Assembly (NCBI GenBank): GCA_032433595.1
Contig: JASWJB010000004.1
Coordinates: 62,001-126,000, forward strand
Length of the DNA stretch: 64,000 nt
Direction: 5' to 3'
Source: Conoideocrella luteorostrata
Lineage: Eukaryota > Ascomycota > Sordariomycetes > Hypocreales > Clavicipitaceae
Made by a program: the position numbers and the translations under genes. Under the pieces are notes generated by a model that was given only the letters and a program-made list of their open reading frames with translations, was not told where the DNA came from and did no database searches. This document shows, piece by piece, positions 1-12,094 of the stretch (position 1 is the stretch's first letter; each line of letters opens with the position of its first letter).

Positions 1-1603
1 GCAACAGCCGCGGATCCTTAATCAGACGTTCCATGTCCTCGGTACAGATTCGAACCGAGATATCTACTCCATTGTCCGTCCAGTAAGACGAAGATGACTG
101 GCCCGGCTTCTTGCCGAGAGCTGGCGCCTCCTTGATCAGTACATTGCCATCCATGTCGGGGACTACACCCTCAGCAAATACACAACTCGAGCCTAGTCCA
201 AAGTCAATGTCGTAGATGCCGGTACGTCCCCAGGTTGTAACTAAAATGTGTCGTTTGCCTAGAAAAGCTTGCCATATGCGTTGGGGCGACTTCTCGTAGG
301 CCACACTGTGAACATGTGCGGCCATGTTGGAGGGGTCAACGACTTTGCGAAGCGTCTCACGAACCTGGGTCGCAACAGTGTTGAGTCCTAAAGGTGCTGC
401 GACATCAGATCCCGGCAGTTCAATATTCATCATAACGATGGGAGAGCCCAAGAACTTCTCACTAAGCTGGAAAGACGGGCGGACTCCGTACACCAAGTCA
501 CAGTGTACAGGACCAGCATCGCCACCGAGGTTGCGAGCTCGTGTGATGCAAGACCAGATATGAGCTAGGACGGCATCATGCCTACTCAGCTTTTGCGAAA
601 CACCTTCATTCGCTCGTTCCCAAAGAATGTCGACTTGTTCACAAGTTAGGTGAATAATATAGTTAGACACAGGAGTCGCGAGATTCCATTCCGACCATGG
701 CATCACTTTACCAACGGGCTCGATTTCTTGGGTCGCAAAAGGAGCGGGGATCTGGAATGGCCAAGGACAAGTAGGTGCAGATGCCCACCAGTCGTATCGG
801 TGCATAGGGAGGCTCTTTGCTTTCTCAATCAATGCCTGGTCCGGCTGGCTAGCGTTTATGTCGCCGGCCGCTTGGTTATCCAACAGCGACGGCTCGAAAA
901 GAGGGGATAATGAAGGTACCGCTTCACCTGCCAGGAATGAAGTGCTAACCTTTGCCCAGTCGCGAAGCAAATACATGAAGCCAGCCGCATCAGCCATCGG
1001 ATGTGTGCTCTTGAGCGCGAGAACAAAAGCTCCACAGCCCAATTGAGTGACTTGAATCGCCAACAAGGGCCTTAACTCGCCAACATCGTCCTTCACATTG
1101 GGCTGGAGCGGATTTGCAAGTGCCACAGCAGGCATGAACTTCTGAAGGGGAACCGAGTGACAGTTCCATAGAGGATGCTCCGTTGTACGATTCTCGGGAT
1201 AGATTGATTGGAGTGTCGTCGAGCTCCTAGCCCATACAAACTCGACACCAGGATCCTTGGGGGTTCCATAGTGTGCGTAAATACGCCCAAACCGTCGGGC
1301 ATGCGCCGGAAAATCTTTTCCTTCTAGCGGTATGCTTCCGTCAGTGCTATTGACAATCTTCAACTGTCCACACCATTGGGGGTATGCTTCGAGGGTTGCT
1401 GCCAGGGAGTTACGCATGTGATAGCCTAATAAGCTACATTTGTCGGCTCCTGCAACCTGAGGTCGCTTATACAGCCATATGGCACTTCCAGCAGCGAAAT
1501 CGGCCGTCGTACAATCCAGAAGAGAAAGAGGAACGGCCTTTTCTCCATTGGCCTTGGGCCCGAGCCGCGTCGCTTCAACGACGGAGACCTCGATATCCGA
1601 CAT
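1..1603 (-). CDS. BAHD-family acyltransferase (3' end cut by window edge)
   Basis: One uninterrupted frame runs leftwards from the ATG at 1603-1601 off the window, giving 534 residues without a stop. The family signature HxxxD is present as HPMAD at about residues 201-205, followed by AAG. A variant of the second signature is present as DFGLG at about residues 467-471 (DFGWG in classical members). These enzymes transfer acyl groups from CoA to hydroxyls or amines of small metabolites; the His of HxxxD is the catalytic base. The nearest well-known fungal group is the trichothecene 3-O-acetyltransferase type, but the substrate cannot be told from the sequence. It is divergent from the P450 at 2188, with 584 bp between them, which suits shared regulation of a secondary-metabolite locus. 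The C-terminus lies outside the window. No intron is needed in the visible part. Confidence 0.88.
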   Translation of the reverse strand, partial: MSDIEVSVVEATRLGPKANGEKAVPLSLLDCTTADFAAGSAIWLYKRPQVAGADKCSLLGYHMRNSLAATLEAYPQWCGQLKIVNSTDGSIPLEGKDFPAHARRFGRIYAHYGTPKDPGVEFVWARSSTTLQSIYPENRTTEHPLWNCHSVPLQKFMPAVALANPLQPNVKDDVGELRPLLAIQVTQLGCGAFVLALKSTHPMADAAGFMYLLRDWAKVSTSFLAGEAVPSLSPLFEPSLLDNQAAGDINASQPDQALIEKAKSLPMHRYDWWASAPTCPWPFQIPAPFATQEIEPVGKVMPWSEWNLATPVSNYIIHLTCEQVDILWERANEGVSQKLSRHDAVLAHIWSCITRARNLGGDAGPVHCDLVYGVRPSFQLSEKFLGSPIVMMNIELPGSDVAAPLGLNTVATQVRETLRKVVDPSNMAAHVHSVAYEKSPQRIWQAFLGKRHILVTTWGRTGIYDIDFGLGSSCVFAEGVVPDMDGNVLIKEAPALGKKPGQSSSSYWTDNGVDISVRICTEDMERLIKDPRLL

Positions 1604-2187
1604 TACAAGTTTAGTAAATCAGTCGAGAAATCCAAAGCAAAAGGATAAAGAGTAAGGTAATTGAGTGTTATGAGACGCAGCAAGCAACGAAGATCAGGTC
1701 TTCTATTGCTCGTAGGCGGGTGGAATGCTAAATCAAGCTGGCAAAGACAGTGCGCCAAAAACTATTAAAGCAAATTTTGCTATAGTTTTTTAAAAGAAAC
1801 ATGAAGAAAAAAATAAATGGAAACAAACAGTAGACTATTTCGCTCTAGCACCTCAATGGAATGAATATAATCAGGATATCGGGGATCGCAGCTTGATTCC
1901 GTGTCTGGCAGGGGCTTTCGGGGACTCAAGTCGATCGGATCCTTCCGCATCGGGTAATGTCCACTGGGAGAACTCAATTCGGCAACATTTTGCGAGGAAT
2001 TTCGAAACTAAGACATGGGGTATACAAGCATCGTAGTATGACCTGTAAGTGAATCGGCTTACCACTGTTCGCCCTGAAATTCCAACTTACAGTTTCATCA
2101 AGAACAACTGACTGTGGACACTGCTGCACCGGCAAAGTATTACCACACAGCACAGGCACATTTCCACAAGTTATCTTGTCCACCACA
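1604..2187. promoter_or_regulatory. Shared divergent promoter region of acyltransferase and P450
   Basis: This 584-bp spacer separates two divergently transcribed metabolic genes. It contains an AT-rich stretch near 1755-1820 that could hold core promoter elements. No operator or binding site could be assigned. The bidirectional role is inferred from gene orientation only. Confidence 0.45.
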
Positions 2188-4085
2188 ATGCAGTGGGCAG
2201 TACTCGGTCTTGTGCGTGTTTCTACTATCCTGTCTGGTTTCATAAACTCGGGCGGTATCTAACAACAACGCGACTTAGGTTTGGGCTATTTGGCTGGCGT
2301 ACAAGATTGCCGCTTGGTCAGCCCATCCGTTGCGCCGCATTCCAGGGCCTCTTTTTGCATCCTTTAGCAACGTACGTCTAGTAATGTATTGCAATAAAGG
2401 GGAAGCAAATGCTAACTTGATGATTCACAGGCGCTCTACTCGTGGAATTTCATGAGTGGGCGGCAGCCGCATCGTCAACTGCAGCTACACGAAAAGTATG
2501 GTGAGGACACACATCATTTACACCAAGTAGCTGCATCTTTATTATCCGATTCTCCTGAAACGGCTTCTACAAGAAAGAAATTTGGATCTAACAATACCTC
2601 TCAGGACCCATCGTGCGAGTAGCGCCCAACGAGGTCAGCTTTAGCACCGCCAGCTCATGGAGAGACATTTACGGTCCCCGCAAGGGGGTCGGACCTTTCA
2701 TCAAGAGCGAGTTCTATGATGGAGGCAACTTTGCATCTGAATCATTGTCCATAGTCAGCGAACGCGATCCAAAGAACCACGCAGAGATGCGTAAGTATCT
2801 AGGCACTGCTTTTTCTGACCGCACTCTCAAGTCTCAAGAGCCTCTGGTTGCCGAATGCATCGATCGCTTTATTGACAGGCTTGGTGAGGCAGGCCAGAGC
2901 GCCGCTGGAACCGACATGACCATGTGGTTCAGCCTGACCACATTTGACATCATTGGCAGCCTTGCATTCGGCCAGGACTTCGGCGGCGTCGAGACCGGTA
3001 AACAGCATTTCTGGGTGGCCATCGTCACCAAGAGTCTGCGGCTGGGAGCCCTTGCCGACTGCTTCCGACGGTTTCCTATGATGGCGGGGCTCTTTCAAAA
3101 GGTATTTTCTCGTATGATTGATAAGCTACTGCAGGAGAATCGCCTGCACCAGAAGTACACTATGGACCTTGTTCAAAAGTACGACCTATTCTCTCCTCAC
3201 CACTGCATCTTCTAAGTGGCAAACTGTTCTAACTTGATCGATTTTGTTACTAGACGCTTGTCCAATCAATCTGATCGGCCGGACTTCTTGTCCAAAATTA
3301 TTGAGGCTAGGGAGACGGCCCATATCCCCGACGTTGCCATTGCTGCTCACTCATCCGACTTTGTAATAGCAGGGAGCGAAACCACAGCCACCACACTTAC
3401 ATGCATGACCTATTATCTCCTAAACCACCCACATATCATGCGGCGTCTACAGAGCGAAGTTAGGCAGGCATTTCCGAGCTACGAAAAAATTAACGCAACC
3501 AGCGCACAATCTCTCAAGTATCTCAAGGCTGTTGCCCAAGAAGCAATGAGAATGTACCCGCCTCTGCCATTTGCTCTGCCTCGCGTCGTGCCAAATGAAG
3601 GTGCCACGGTAGATGGCCATTTATTACCTGGAGGAGTAAGTAGACCCCGGGATGAGATACCAAAGATGATGCCAGCTGACATTAGTCTCACTATCATAGA
3701 CGATTGTCTCGACAAGCCCGTTCGCCGCGTCCATGTCGTCAGCCAATTTTAAAGAACCCTGGAAGTTTGATCCCACCCGGTGGCTGGAAAAGGATTGCAC
3801 AGATCAGCTCGAAGCCAGCCAGCCGTTCTCGTTAGGATCAAGGTCCTGCATGGGTAGAACGTGAGTGCTTCATTCCCTCCGCTTTGTTTAACTCTGCTAA
3901 TCGAAATCTTTTGTATACTTTTCAGGCTTGGTTGGATGGAGCTTCAGACAATAATGGCTAAGCTCATCTACAAGTACGACTTGGAGCTTGTCAATAAGAA
4001 TCTAGACTGGCATCGTGATTCAACGATGCACACGCTGTGGGAGAAGCCCTCGCTAATGGTGCAGGTACACCCACGCAAAATATAG
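2188..4085 (+). CDS. Cytochrome P450 monooxygenase, seven exons
   Basis: Predicted exons are 2188-2211, 2279-2371, 2431-2500, 2605-3178, 3254-3635, 3700-3860 and 3926-4085, totalling 1464 nt and 487 residues in one frame. Every intron is GT-AG. The short first exon plus exon 2 encode a hydrophobic N-terminal anchor followed by the proline hinge RRIPGP, so the enzyme should sit in the ER membrane. The I-helix motif AGSETT, the K-helix EAMR (ExxR) and the heme loop PFSLGSRSCMGR, with the axial Cys at about residue 431, are all present. Length and motifs fit an intact class II fungal P450 that hydroxylates small molecules with electrons from NADPH-P450 reductase. It resembles the CYP58/CYP65 type found in terpenoid and polyketide clusters, but this assignment is tentative. 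It is divergent from the acyltransferase, and oxidation followed by acylation is a plausible joint role. Confidence 0.88.
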
Positions 4086-5333
4086 GTCACGCCTTTATGT
4101 TAGACAGAGATGGACTCGATCTTTTATAGAACATGCTTGAGTAGAGATATTTGACAAACTTGCAGAATGCATTGACATATGTACTGTCAACATCCATCAT
4201 CGATACCGTGAATGTGTTTCCAGATATCAAGCAGCTCTGATTCGTCTCCTGTTTCTAATATTCACACAATTTTCAGAGATCTTCCACCTGCAGAAGGAGA
4301 TCGGTTTAGCTGATCGTTGCTACAGGTTGATTTCGGGCTAGATGCGATCAAGAACTAGGAGCAGAATTCTAGTTCAGTTTACATGACCTAGTCTTACGTC
4401 ACTTCGTAGATGTTACTCACCAGCAGTAGAGCCGAGTGTCTGCGGCTGAGGTGTCGACGCCATATGGAGAAAAAACTAAATCTTGCGCTACACGGCGTTC
4501 ATAAGATTCGACAAAGATGTCTAAGCACTGGGCTTATCATTGCGAATATCATAGAACCTGCCGTCGCAAATATTAAAAGTGACAGAAAATCCTTGCTAAA
4601 GCTCATATAATGCTACTCAGGATCTGGTTCCTTTCATAAAAAGACATTGTTCACGCATGACGTTGTATATGACACACGTTTGCCACTGCTAAGCGGCAAG
4701 AGCCTCAAGTATAGCAAACCACGTCGAAGATCTCTATTTAGAACATCATACAAGTAGCCAATAATTTAAGAATTGACTTACATTGCCATGTTGTATCAAA
4801 AATTCCCTCTCGCAAAATGCACTTTTGCCCCTTGTGCGTCTTGCGATCGAAACATGTATTAGATTTATATCATCCAACCAAGACTTACACAGAATCCCAA
4901 CTGACAACTGCATTTAAAGCGTTGGAAAGATATATACTAACTCTAATATCAGCATTATAAATTTTATTAAGAATGGAAGTTTGCTTTTTGGAACGACGGG
5001 TAAATTTTGCAACAGAGGGGTCGACTCATACAACCGACACGACGACGCAATGGCTCGCATGTTTCCCACAGATCACGATTCCTTTAATACGACTGCACAA
5101 CTAACTCAATGTCATACGCGCATGCATTTTCATTGGGTATTAATACTATCACGATAAACCACGATCATATCCCCATAACTTTTTGCAATTACACTGATTT
5201 TGCAGCCCCCATTCATTACACTGCCTTCCAAGAAATCTCCATCACATGTTATGTGTCAAACAAAGCAAATCATTGTATCCCGCAGTAATTAGTTGTAAGT
5301 AATCATCACACCTCTCCTGTGCCCTAGTTTAAA
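4086..5333. other. Intergenic, AT-rich, no gene recognised
   Basis: This 1.25-kb gap lies between the convergent ends of the P450 and the secreted repeat protein. It holds only short stop-bounded frames with no recognisable domain (the longest is 66 codons at 4410-4610) and no clear repeat. Confidence 0.6.
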
Positions 5334-8300
5334 TTAGTTCAAAGAGTCCCATACGTAGTCGTCCTCTAGTCTAGCAGGGCCGGTTGGAGTCCAATGCCAG
5401 ACACCATTGTGAAGAGCCGACTCCACAGCCTCTCTCTTGACATACTGAGGAGCCACAGTGTCACGGCACTGGGAAGCTGCGCATGTGTTGTCAGTCCAGC
5501 CAAACAAAAGGTCATCGGCCCACCATGTTCGAAGCTCGGATCCAACACGAAGGCGAATCAACACAGACGTGATGTTCTGGTACCCGTTAAATGCAACTGG
5601 GGTCAAAGGGCAAGGGGCATTTGGGAAGCTTGGGCACGCTGGAACTCGTTTAACCTCGGACCACGCAATAGACATCTCATTAGCGGCAGCCTGGTTGTAC
5701 TGATATGCGGACAGCTCAAATTCGCACCATTTTTCAGTGCCTTGAGCAGCACATCCCAAATTTGCGCTGTAAAGGTTGAAACGAAAGCAAGGATTGTGCG
5801 AGTTTGGCCCAACGCCAATCTCAGCGGTGTCACTGCAGCCGGAAACGGCTTGCGGTGCGGTCAAGGCTGGGGGAACAAACTCCACCAACTGGCCACCCGA
5901 CGAGGGCAAGTATCCTTGAACGGCTTGCTGTGAAAGTGGCGCAATGAGAAATCCTTCAGAGAACCAAAGATCTCCAGAAGGGTTAAAAATGGGGCCAGGT
6001 TTCAAGGTATCGAACTATTTTAGTCAGTATATCGATTTCAATAATGTCATATAGACGAACTCACGTTCAAGGAGGTGTTGCCGATCTTAGTTCCAGTTGG
6101 ACACATGGCAGTCGTTGGAGCAATGGCGCTAGACGCTGGTGGCATGGGAGTCGGCTCGATGGGTGGACTTGGCCCAACAGAGGTACTCTCTGGCAGGGGC
6201 TGTACGACTACAGAGCTCGAGTTACTCCAGATAGTGAGGCTGTGGCCACATTAGCTGCTGCAGACAAAGGCGGGGGTGACGATATAAATACCTGTCTTGG
6301 CGTCGAATAGCCCGTCTGGCCACAGATGCTCTGGTGGGTACAATGACAGTAGCAAGGGTGGTCAATGCAAACTTCATTGTGTAAGTGGTTGTTGGTTCAG
6401 GAATGACGTTAACCCAGGTGCTGGTTTGAATTGTGACAGGAATTGCCTGTTGGGGGCTAGACAAGGACAAGGCACCATATTCGACAGGCGAAGCGTCCGC
6501 AGGAAGCCAGCCATATGCGCCAGGGCTGCTTTGGGAAATAGATCCAGTCCCAGGCAAGCCTTTATCATCCGAGTGTGCCGAGTCGCCATATGCAGAAACA
6601 GGGGCATCAGTAACTATAGAAAGAACGGGAATACCACCCGCTCCAGTGACAATAGTAAAGACAGCCGATTTCGTGGCACCATCGGTTCCGGCGGGTAAAA
6701 CACCGGATGCAGATGACAAGACAGCTGGAGGTGAGATGGCTTGAACTGGAGAGGATACAGGTCCATATTCCTGCAGACCAGGTGATGTGGAAAGTCCAGT
6801 ACTGGCGGCTTCAGCGACAGATAAAGAATTTTCAACCCCAGATGTCAAAGCTTGGGGCCGTGGAGTGATAACGATAGTTTCGACAACAGTGGAAGGACCA
6901 TTAGGACCAAGTATAGTGAGTGTAACAGAAGTTGTGATGGAATTCGCTGCCAATCCAGAGGGCACAGTTCCTTGTGGAAGATCAGATAGAGCTTGGGGAG
7001 CCACCGAAGGACGGCCAATAATAGTCGCTGGAACCGTAGTACCAAGCTGTCCAGATACTGGTGGAGTCAAGACAATGGTCTCAACAACAGGTGTGGCGAC
7101 GCCATTTGGCCCAAGAATATCAACAGTGATGCAAGTCGTGTACGGTTTGTCAGCCTGGGGAGTAGCTTGCAAGCCTGCAGGAAGCGAATCCGTCTGGCCT
7201 TGAGGAACCATAGGGGAGAGTCCGGTACTGGCAGCAGTGGGCAAAGGATTGCTGTTTGACACGATAATGGTTGATTCCATAACTGTTGGAACACCATCAG
7301 CACCGAGAGCAGTGTAGCTGACACACGTCGTGCTCGGCTGCGGCACCATTTGACCAGATACAGCCTGACCAGGAACAACTGTGGTTTGACTGGGTACCCC
7401 AGTGACAACTCCAGATGGAATAACAGTAGCCGCTGGTGTAGCAGTAGACCCTTGAATAAGGTAGGTACTTTCAACAATAGTGAGCTTTCCGTCAGTCCCC
7501 AGAAGAGTATACGAGGAGCAGGTGGTGACTGCACCAGGTACATCAGCTCCTGTCAGGACAGTCTGAGAGGCGGGAAAGGGAGTAGCTTGGACAGTCGCCC
7601 CATTTGGAAGATTGTTCGACAAATCTGTAGCCGAAACAACGGATGTTGGGATGACAAATGTAGACTCAACAACAGTTGGCTTACCGTCTGACCCAAGAAC
7701 TGTGTAGCTTGTGCGACTAGTGACATCGTTGCCACCGGCAGCTGGTGAGAGGGAAGTGCCTGTAGGCAAGGCGCCCGAATCATCCGTTACAGGTGCACTA
7801 TGGATGACCCAAGTAGAATGAACAACTGTAGGGACCCCATCGGATCCGACCACAGTAATGGAAGTAGTCGTGGTCGTACCTGATCCAGTATAAGCTGGTG
7901 TAGGCCCTGTGGCAGTAATGGTAGTAACAGGTGTCTGTTCAGAGACAGCCGAAGTGGCCTGTTGAGGGCCAAAAGTGCCATCGGTATTGGTGGTGACAGC
8001 GACCGAGACAGGAGTGCCACTATTTTCTCGAATTGTGCTGAGAGTTACCTCGACCACAGTGTCTTTGCCGTCAGGACCAGTGACAGTCCAGCAAGTTGCA
8101 ACAGGGGCGTCAGTTGTTCCGACGGAAGGAACGGTCATAGTGTGGGCAGACACAACGGTAATAGGGCTGGGGCCATCGGATCCTGTGATCCACTCAACAA
8201 CTGTATCTGTAACAGTGGTGTAGCCTGCCCCATCAGTAACTGGTTTGGGAGTATCTTTGCCAGTGTTGTATGGGGAGGCATTTTGCCCTGTAACTTGAGT

Positions 8301-8940
8301 AACGGTATCACCAGTCCCACTGGTCTCAGCAGGTTTTTCTCCAGAGGCAGAAGTGGTTGTGCCATAGTTGCCAGAACCAAATGAAGACGAGTCCTCGGAA
8401 GGAGCGCCGGTAGTGATAGGTGCTGAGTCTGAGGAGGCAGATGTGGGATTGTTCCCTGGGCTTGAGCCGCTTTCCCAAAGATCTGAGATGGTCAGAGTAG
8501 TGAAAGCTTCCACTGTTGGCTGATTGTCCTGGGACGAGCCCAAGGGAGAAACCTGGACAGTTCGTGTTGGCTGAACCGTAGACTGGGCCGTGCCGTCAGA
8601 GCCAGGGTTTTCAGAAGGAGAATTGTTCCCGTTGGAGGCAGGACTGGTAGGGTAAATAGTAACGAAGACGGTAGTTGTCTCTTGCATCAAGCACGACTGC
8701 CCACTGGGAACTCCGTTGGGGTAGCCACCATTTGCAGTCACCGTCATAGTGCCTTGCGGAGTGTCGTCTTGGCCACCAGGATTTCCTGCATCGCTACCGC
8801 CGTCTGGATTACTGCAAAAAACATGAGCAGATGAAGTGGTAAGCGGTGAATATTTATACTTACTCATAACTGGCTTGAGCTGCAGCATGATACAAGAGAC
8901 TGGTGGCCACCATGGCCCCAATCGAGAACGACGTGCGCAT
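5334..8940 (-). CDS. Large secreted Ser/Thr-rich repeat protein (adhesin-like), four exons
   Basis: Predicted exons on the minus strand are 8940-8864, 8811-6292, 6239-6065 and 6014-5334, totalling 3453 nt and 1150 residues in frame. The first exon encodes a classic signal peptide ending near HAAAQA. A long Ser/Thr/Pro/Gly-rich stalk follows, with about nine degenerate copies of a unit centred on LGSDGKPTVVEST (variants include LGTDGKLTIVEST and LGPNGPSTVVET), spaced roughly 60-90 residues apart. The last 230 residues are non-repetitive, Trp/Cys-containing and probably a folded domain of the type seen at the C-terminus of fungal wall proteins. No GPI signal is seen. The stalk should be heavily O-glycosylated. 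The likely role is cell-wall or extracellular adhesion, inferred from architecture rather than a named family. Repeat number may vary between strains. Confidence 0.82.
6290..8230 (-). repeat. Degenerate coding repeat array within the adhesin-like gene
   Basis: The protein unit G(S/T/A/P)(D/N)G(K/V/P)xTVVEST recurs about nine times across this exon, with variable linkers rich in Pro, Ser and Thr. The copies are diverged in DNA sequence, so this is an old array rather than a recent tandem expansion. The array end points are approximate. Confidence 0.7.
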
Positions 8941-10024
8941 GGTGGGCGGTAAGTTGATAATGCTTGGACAAGGAGATAAACCTCTACCAGGGCGATGTTT
9001 CAAACAACTGTATTCTGCGGGAAATGAGATCAAGACTAGAGATCGCGATAATGAGGAGTCTTCAAAAAGATCGGTTGAAAGGTGGCGATGTTAGAAGGGG
9101 GTGAAGTTGGTTGAACATTGGAAAGAACATGGGGTGATGGAAACACATAGAATCCAAGGGCATGGTGGAAGTCTGAGCATTTTAGAAGGAGAAGGAGGCT
9201 CATGGGGCCAAGCTACACTAACAAGTCGTGACTACCGATTTCTTGTCAAAGAGGGAAGGCACTCATGGTACAGCTGCCAGCTATTCACCGCCAGGCGCTT
9301 GCCGGACCTTCGCCATCTCGACACGAAAACCAAATGGAAACCACGAGACAGCCTAAGGAAACTCGTTGGCAAACTAATATATTTTATTATAGCATATATC
9401 CTCTGCTTATGCTTGGAGTCGTTGATCGAAGGGTCATGTGCACGGCTCATATCTAAAAGCTGTGTTCCGTGCCGTGAATAGGACTCGTTTCAAAGATACC
9501 GGCGCCACGTTGAACAGCCAGCCTCGAGCAGATTTGAGGCGCTATCGGCTACTTCATTTTGCTCATGCCAGTCCATGCAGCTACAGAGTAGTAAATGTCA
9601 TTCTCAGACCACACATTCTGCCTGACTGCTCACGCAACTCTTCTGTAAGCCTGTCCAAGTTGGCACTAAATCGACCGATCATTGCTTGAAGGACGGCTAT
9701 TGGTGCCTGGCCAAAATGAAGTGCTCCACCTCTCGCGGGCATGGTTTCATGATAAAGGCTATCAGTCCAGTGGGCGAGGCTAGATACGTCATGACAGCTG
9801 GTCGGTCTGACAACAAGTGGCAGAGGAGCCAAGAGTAAAGAAGTTGCCCGTATTCGGCCAACCGAAGTGGAAATTGCCAGCTACACTAATGGATTGGAAG
9901 CTTTTAGGCCTCTGTAGTCGATTCATTAGTTTTGATTTGTAGGACGGCTTGATACGACGCACTCGCTCAAATGAAATATTGTACAAGGGCTAGGTGTATA
10001 GGTACATTTCGGTAACAATGGCAT
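8941..10024. other. Intergenic region upstream of the adhesin-like gene
   Basis: This region should contain the promoter of the leftward secreted protein. No complete gene was recognised. A minus-strand frame at 9832-9581 ends in an amphipathic, helix-like stretch (around GRFSANLDRLTEELREQ), but no splice model joining it to an upstream exon was convincing. Confidence 0.5.
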
Positions 10025-11000
10025 TCAAGCCATATCATCGGAGTACTCCGGTGGGGGATGAGTCGGTACTTCCTCATTCACAATCAGCGAGTCAATTGCA
10101 CGCAGCTTTCGCTCATCTTCTATCCTCGCTGCCCAGAGGGCCGAGCCGGCGGTTGTTGTCAAGAGGAAGAAGAACGACAGGATGGGGATAAGCTCCAAGA
10201 TCATGGCTACGGTGCCAAACCAAACATAGTCCCAAGTCAAGTTCTTGATTTCTTGCTTTGACTGCTCTTTTGAAAGACCCCGCAACTGAAACCATCTGTA
10301 GTGCGCCAGCTTGCCCACCCTCGTTCCAGTTATCATAATGAATGCCAGCGTCCCAATATATGGGATCAGGTTGAGGGGCAAGAACACAACCAGCTCCACA
10401 ATTTGTATGATGCTCCATGGAGTATAGATCGCAGGGCTTGTAGGCTTCCCTAACATCTTGACTGCGCTTGGCGCATCGTCGAACAGAATACGTTGTGGCG
10501 CAATGAGACTCTTCAGCCCGAGCTTGATGAAGGTGGCCTGGCAAACACGATTAGCTAAACAGACACTTTCCAGTATAAATTCCATTTATTCCGTAATAAC
10601 CTACGTCGAAAACGTCGACCCGGCATTCGTCGACAAAGAATCCCTCAAAAAGACCTTGGATGATTACCAATCCTTCGCCCAGGGTCAGAACGACGGCATT
10701 GACCCAAGCTCCCCAGCCATGAAAAATGGCGAGGAAAGCGTACTGCGGCAAGAAGACAAACGTAAAGAGAATCAGGTAAACAAGAAGCGAGATCAGCGAC
10801 AGCGGGAGTAATCTGCCGGTGAATAGAGGCCAGAATTCCTTGTTGCGCAGGAAGTACCAAATGCCGCGAAGAGGATATGACGCTCCGACACCTGCGCGCT
10901 TCAAGTAGTTGACCGGTCGCGATGAAGTGAGTGAGCGCGCATCAATGCTCTGAGATTGGCTGCCGTACAAGCTGGCGGACAAGCTACCTTGCGACGGCAT
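10025..11000 (-). CDS. EI24-domain / RRT8-like multi-pass membrane protein
   Basis: Two exons, 11000-10605 and 10537-10025, joined by a GT-AG intron, encode 302 residues. The protein has several long hydrophobic segments: one around residues 61-95, one around 100-115, and three more in the second exon. It ends in a charged cytoplasmic tail with PPPEYSDD. The layout matches the fungal EI24 family that includes yeast outer spore wall protein RRT8 and its LDS1/LDS2 relatives, which associate with lipid droplets or spore wall formation. The assignment is by overall architecture and local similarity, so the exact role is open. The start is supported by an immediate in-frame ATG and by the hydrophilic N-terminus. 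The gene is divergent from the GFA-domain gene at 11633. Confidence 0.72.
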
Positions 11001-11632
11001 CGTCAGCTGTGACAGGTTGTGGTGATATGCTACAAATGTGTGAGGTTGATTCGTTGTTGAAAGTGGCAGATGCTAGTTTGATGCTGCGCGTCCCTGGGCA
11101 CTACGTAACACAATCGGACGTGGGGACTAATGTAAGATGCCGATGCCGTTCTCGTTGCCCGCAGCTCGGTCGAGATGGCTGCTACCCTACAGCAAACATT
11201 TCGATTTGAAAAAAAAATCTCATATACAGCGCTCCGTAATAACTAGACAAGATATTGGGAGGAAACTTTTGTTTCTTACGTGTTATTACGATCCCCGCAG
11301 TGTTTGAAGATGTCAGGGCATTAACATGCATTTTCCTGTAACAGTATGGATGGAGTATGTGCCGAAGAAGACCATTTACTGCGTAGGGTGAGGCTGAGTG
11401 AAGCTTCCCCGCACGCGCTGCACGCCACGGCTTACCATCCAATCGATTCAACTGCACGTACGGCTTCACGTACCGTGAATTCAATATATTACCAAATTTG
11501 CGGCAATTTTTCCCCTCAATCGAACTAGGCAGCTGTCAAGATCGACATTTGATTGAAACCTACAGGCATCTCCGTACAATCAATATGAAATAAGACCACA
11601 AGTCATCGACAACCTATATCGTTCCTCAAAGC
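11001..11632. promoter_or_regulatory. Divergent promoter region between EI24-like and GFA-domain genes
   Basis: This 632-bp spacer lies between two divergent genes. There are a short A-tract at about 11210-11217 and AT-rich runs but no recognisable regulatory motif. No additional gene is supported. Confidence 0.4.
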
Positions 11633-12094
11633 ATGGCCGACCCCAATCCAACAGTGAGCTGCCAATGCGGCGCCGTCAGCTTCCACACATCCCAGCCCAA
11701 ACCCATAGCCATCTACGTCTGCCACTGCACCGAATGTCGCAAACAATCCTCCTCGGCATTCGGCACCTCTGCTATCTTCCCTAGCAAGGGCATGTGGCCT
11801 CTGCCTGACGATGTTCAGCCGAAGCTTGGCATGTGGTCGCGTATATCTGATAAGGGCACTACGGTGGAGTGCTATTTCTGCAAGAATTGCGGTGTGAGAT
11901 TGTTACACAGGGCGTTGGAGAAGGATGGAAAACCACGACCTAATTTGACGGTCAAAGCGGGTGTTTTGACAGGATTTACGTTAGAGGGAGCGAAGCATAT
12001 CTGGACGAAATCGGCCGTTATGCCCGTTCCGGAGGGTGTTGAGTCGTATTTGGAGTCACCCGAGGGCTCCGACAATGAGGATGAGAAGAATTAG
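11633..12094 (+). CDS. GFA / CENP-V domain zinc protein
   Basis: A single exon encodes 153 residues. Cysteines are placed as expected for the GFA fold: CQC at 10-12, CHCTEC at 30-35 and CKNC at 83-86, with a downstream KAGVL segment typical of the family. These ligands bind structural and catalytic zinc. Family members include glutathione-dependent formaldehyde-activating proteins and centromere protein V. Most fungal single-domain members have no known substrate, so a formaldehyde role should not be assumed. The C-terminus is acidic (DNEDEKN). The gene converges on the gelsolin-repeat gene. Confidence 0.88.
   Translation: MADPNPTVSCQCGAVSFHTSQPKPIAIYVCHCTECRKQSSSAFGTSAIFPSKGMWPLPDDVQPKLGMWSRISDKGTTVECYFCKNCGVRLLHRALEKDGKPRPNLTVKAGVLTGFTLEGAKHIWTKSAVMPVPEGVESYLESPEGSDNEDEKN

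Noticed and set aside
6297..8384. Plus-strand frames opposite the adhesin-like gene
   Set aside because: They are antisense shadows created by the biased codon use of the Ser/Thr-rich repeats.
10039..10050. CGGAGTACTCCG palindrome as a regulatory site
   Set aside because: It lies inside the last codons of the EI24-like gene and may simply encode PEYSD; not counted as a functional site.
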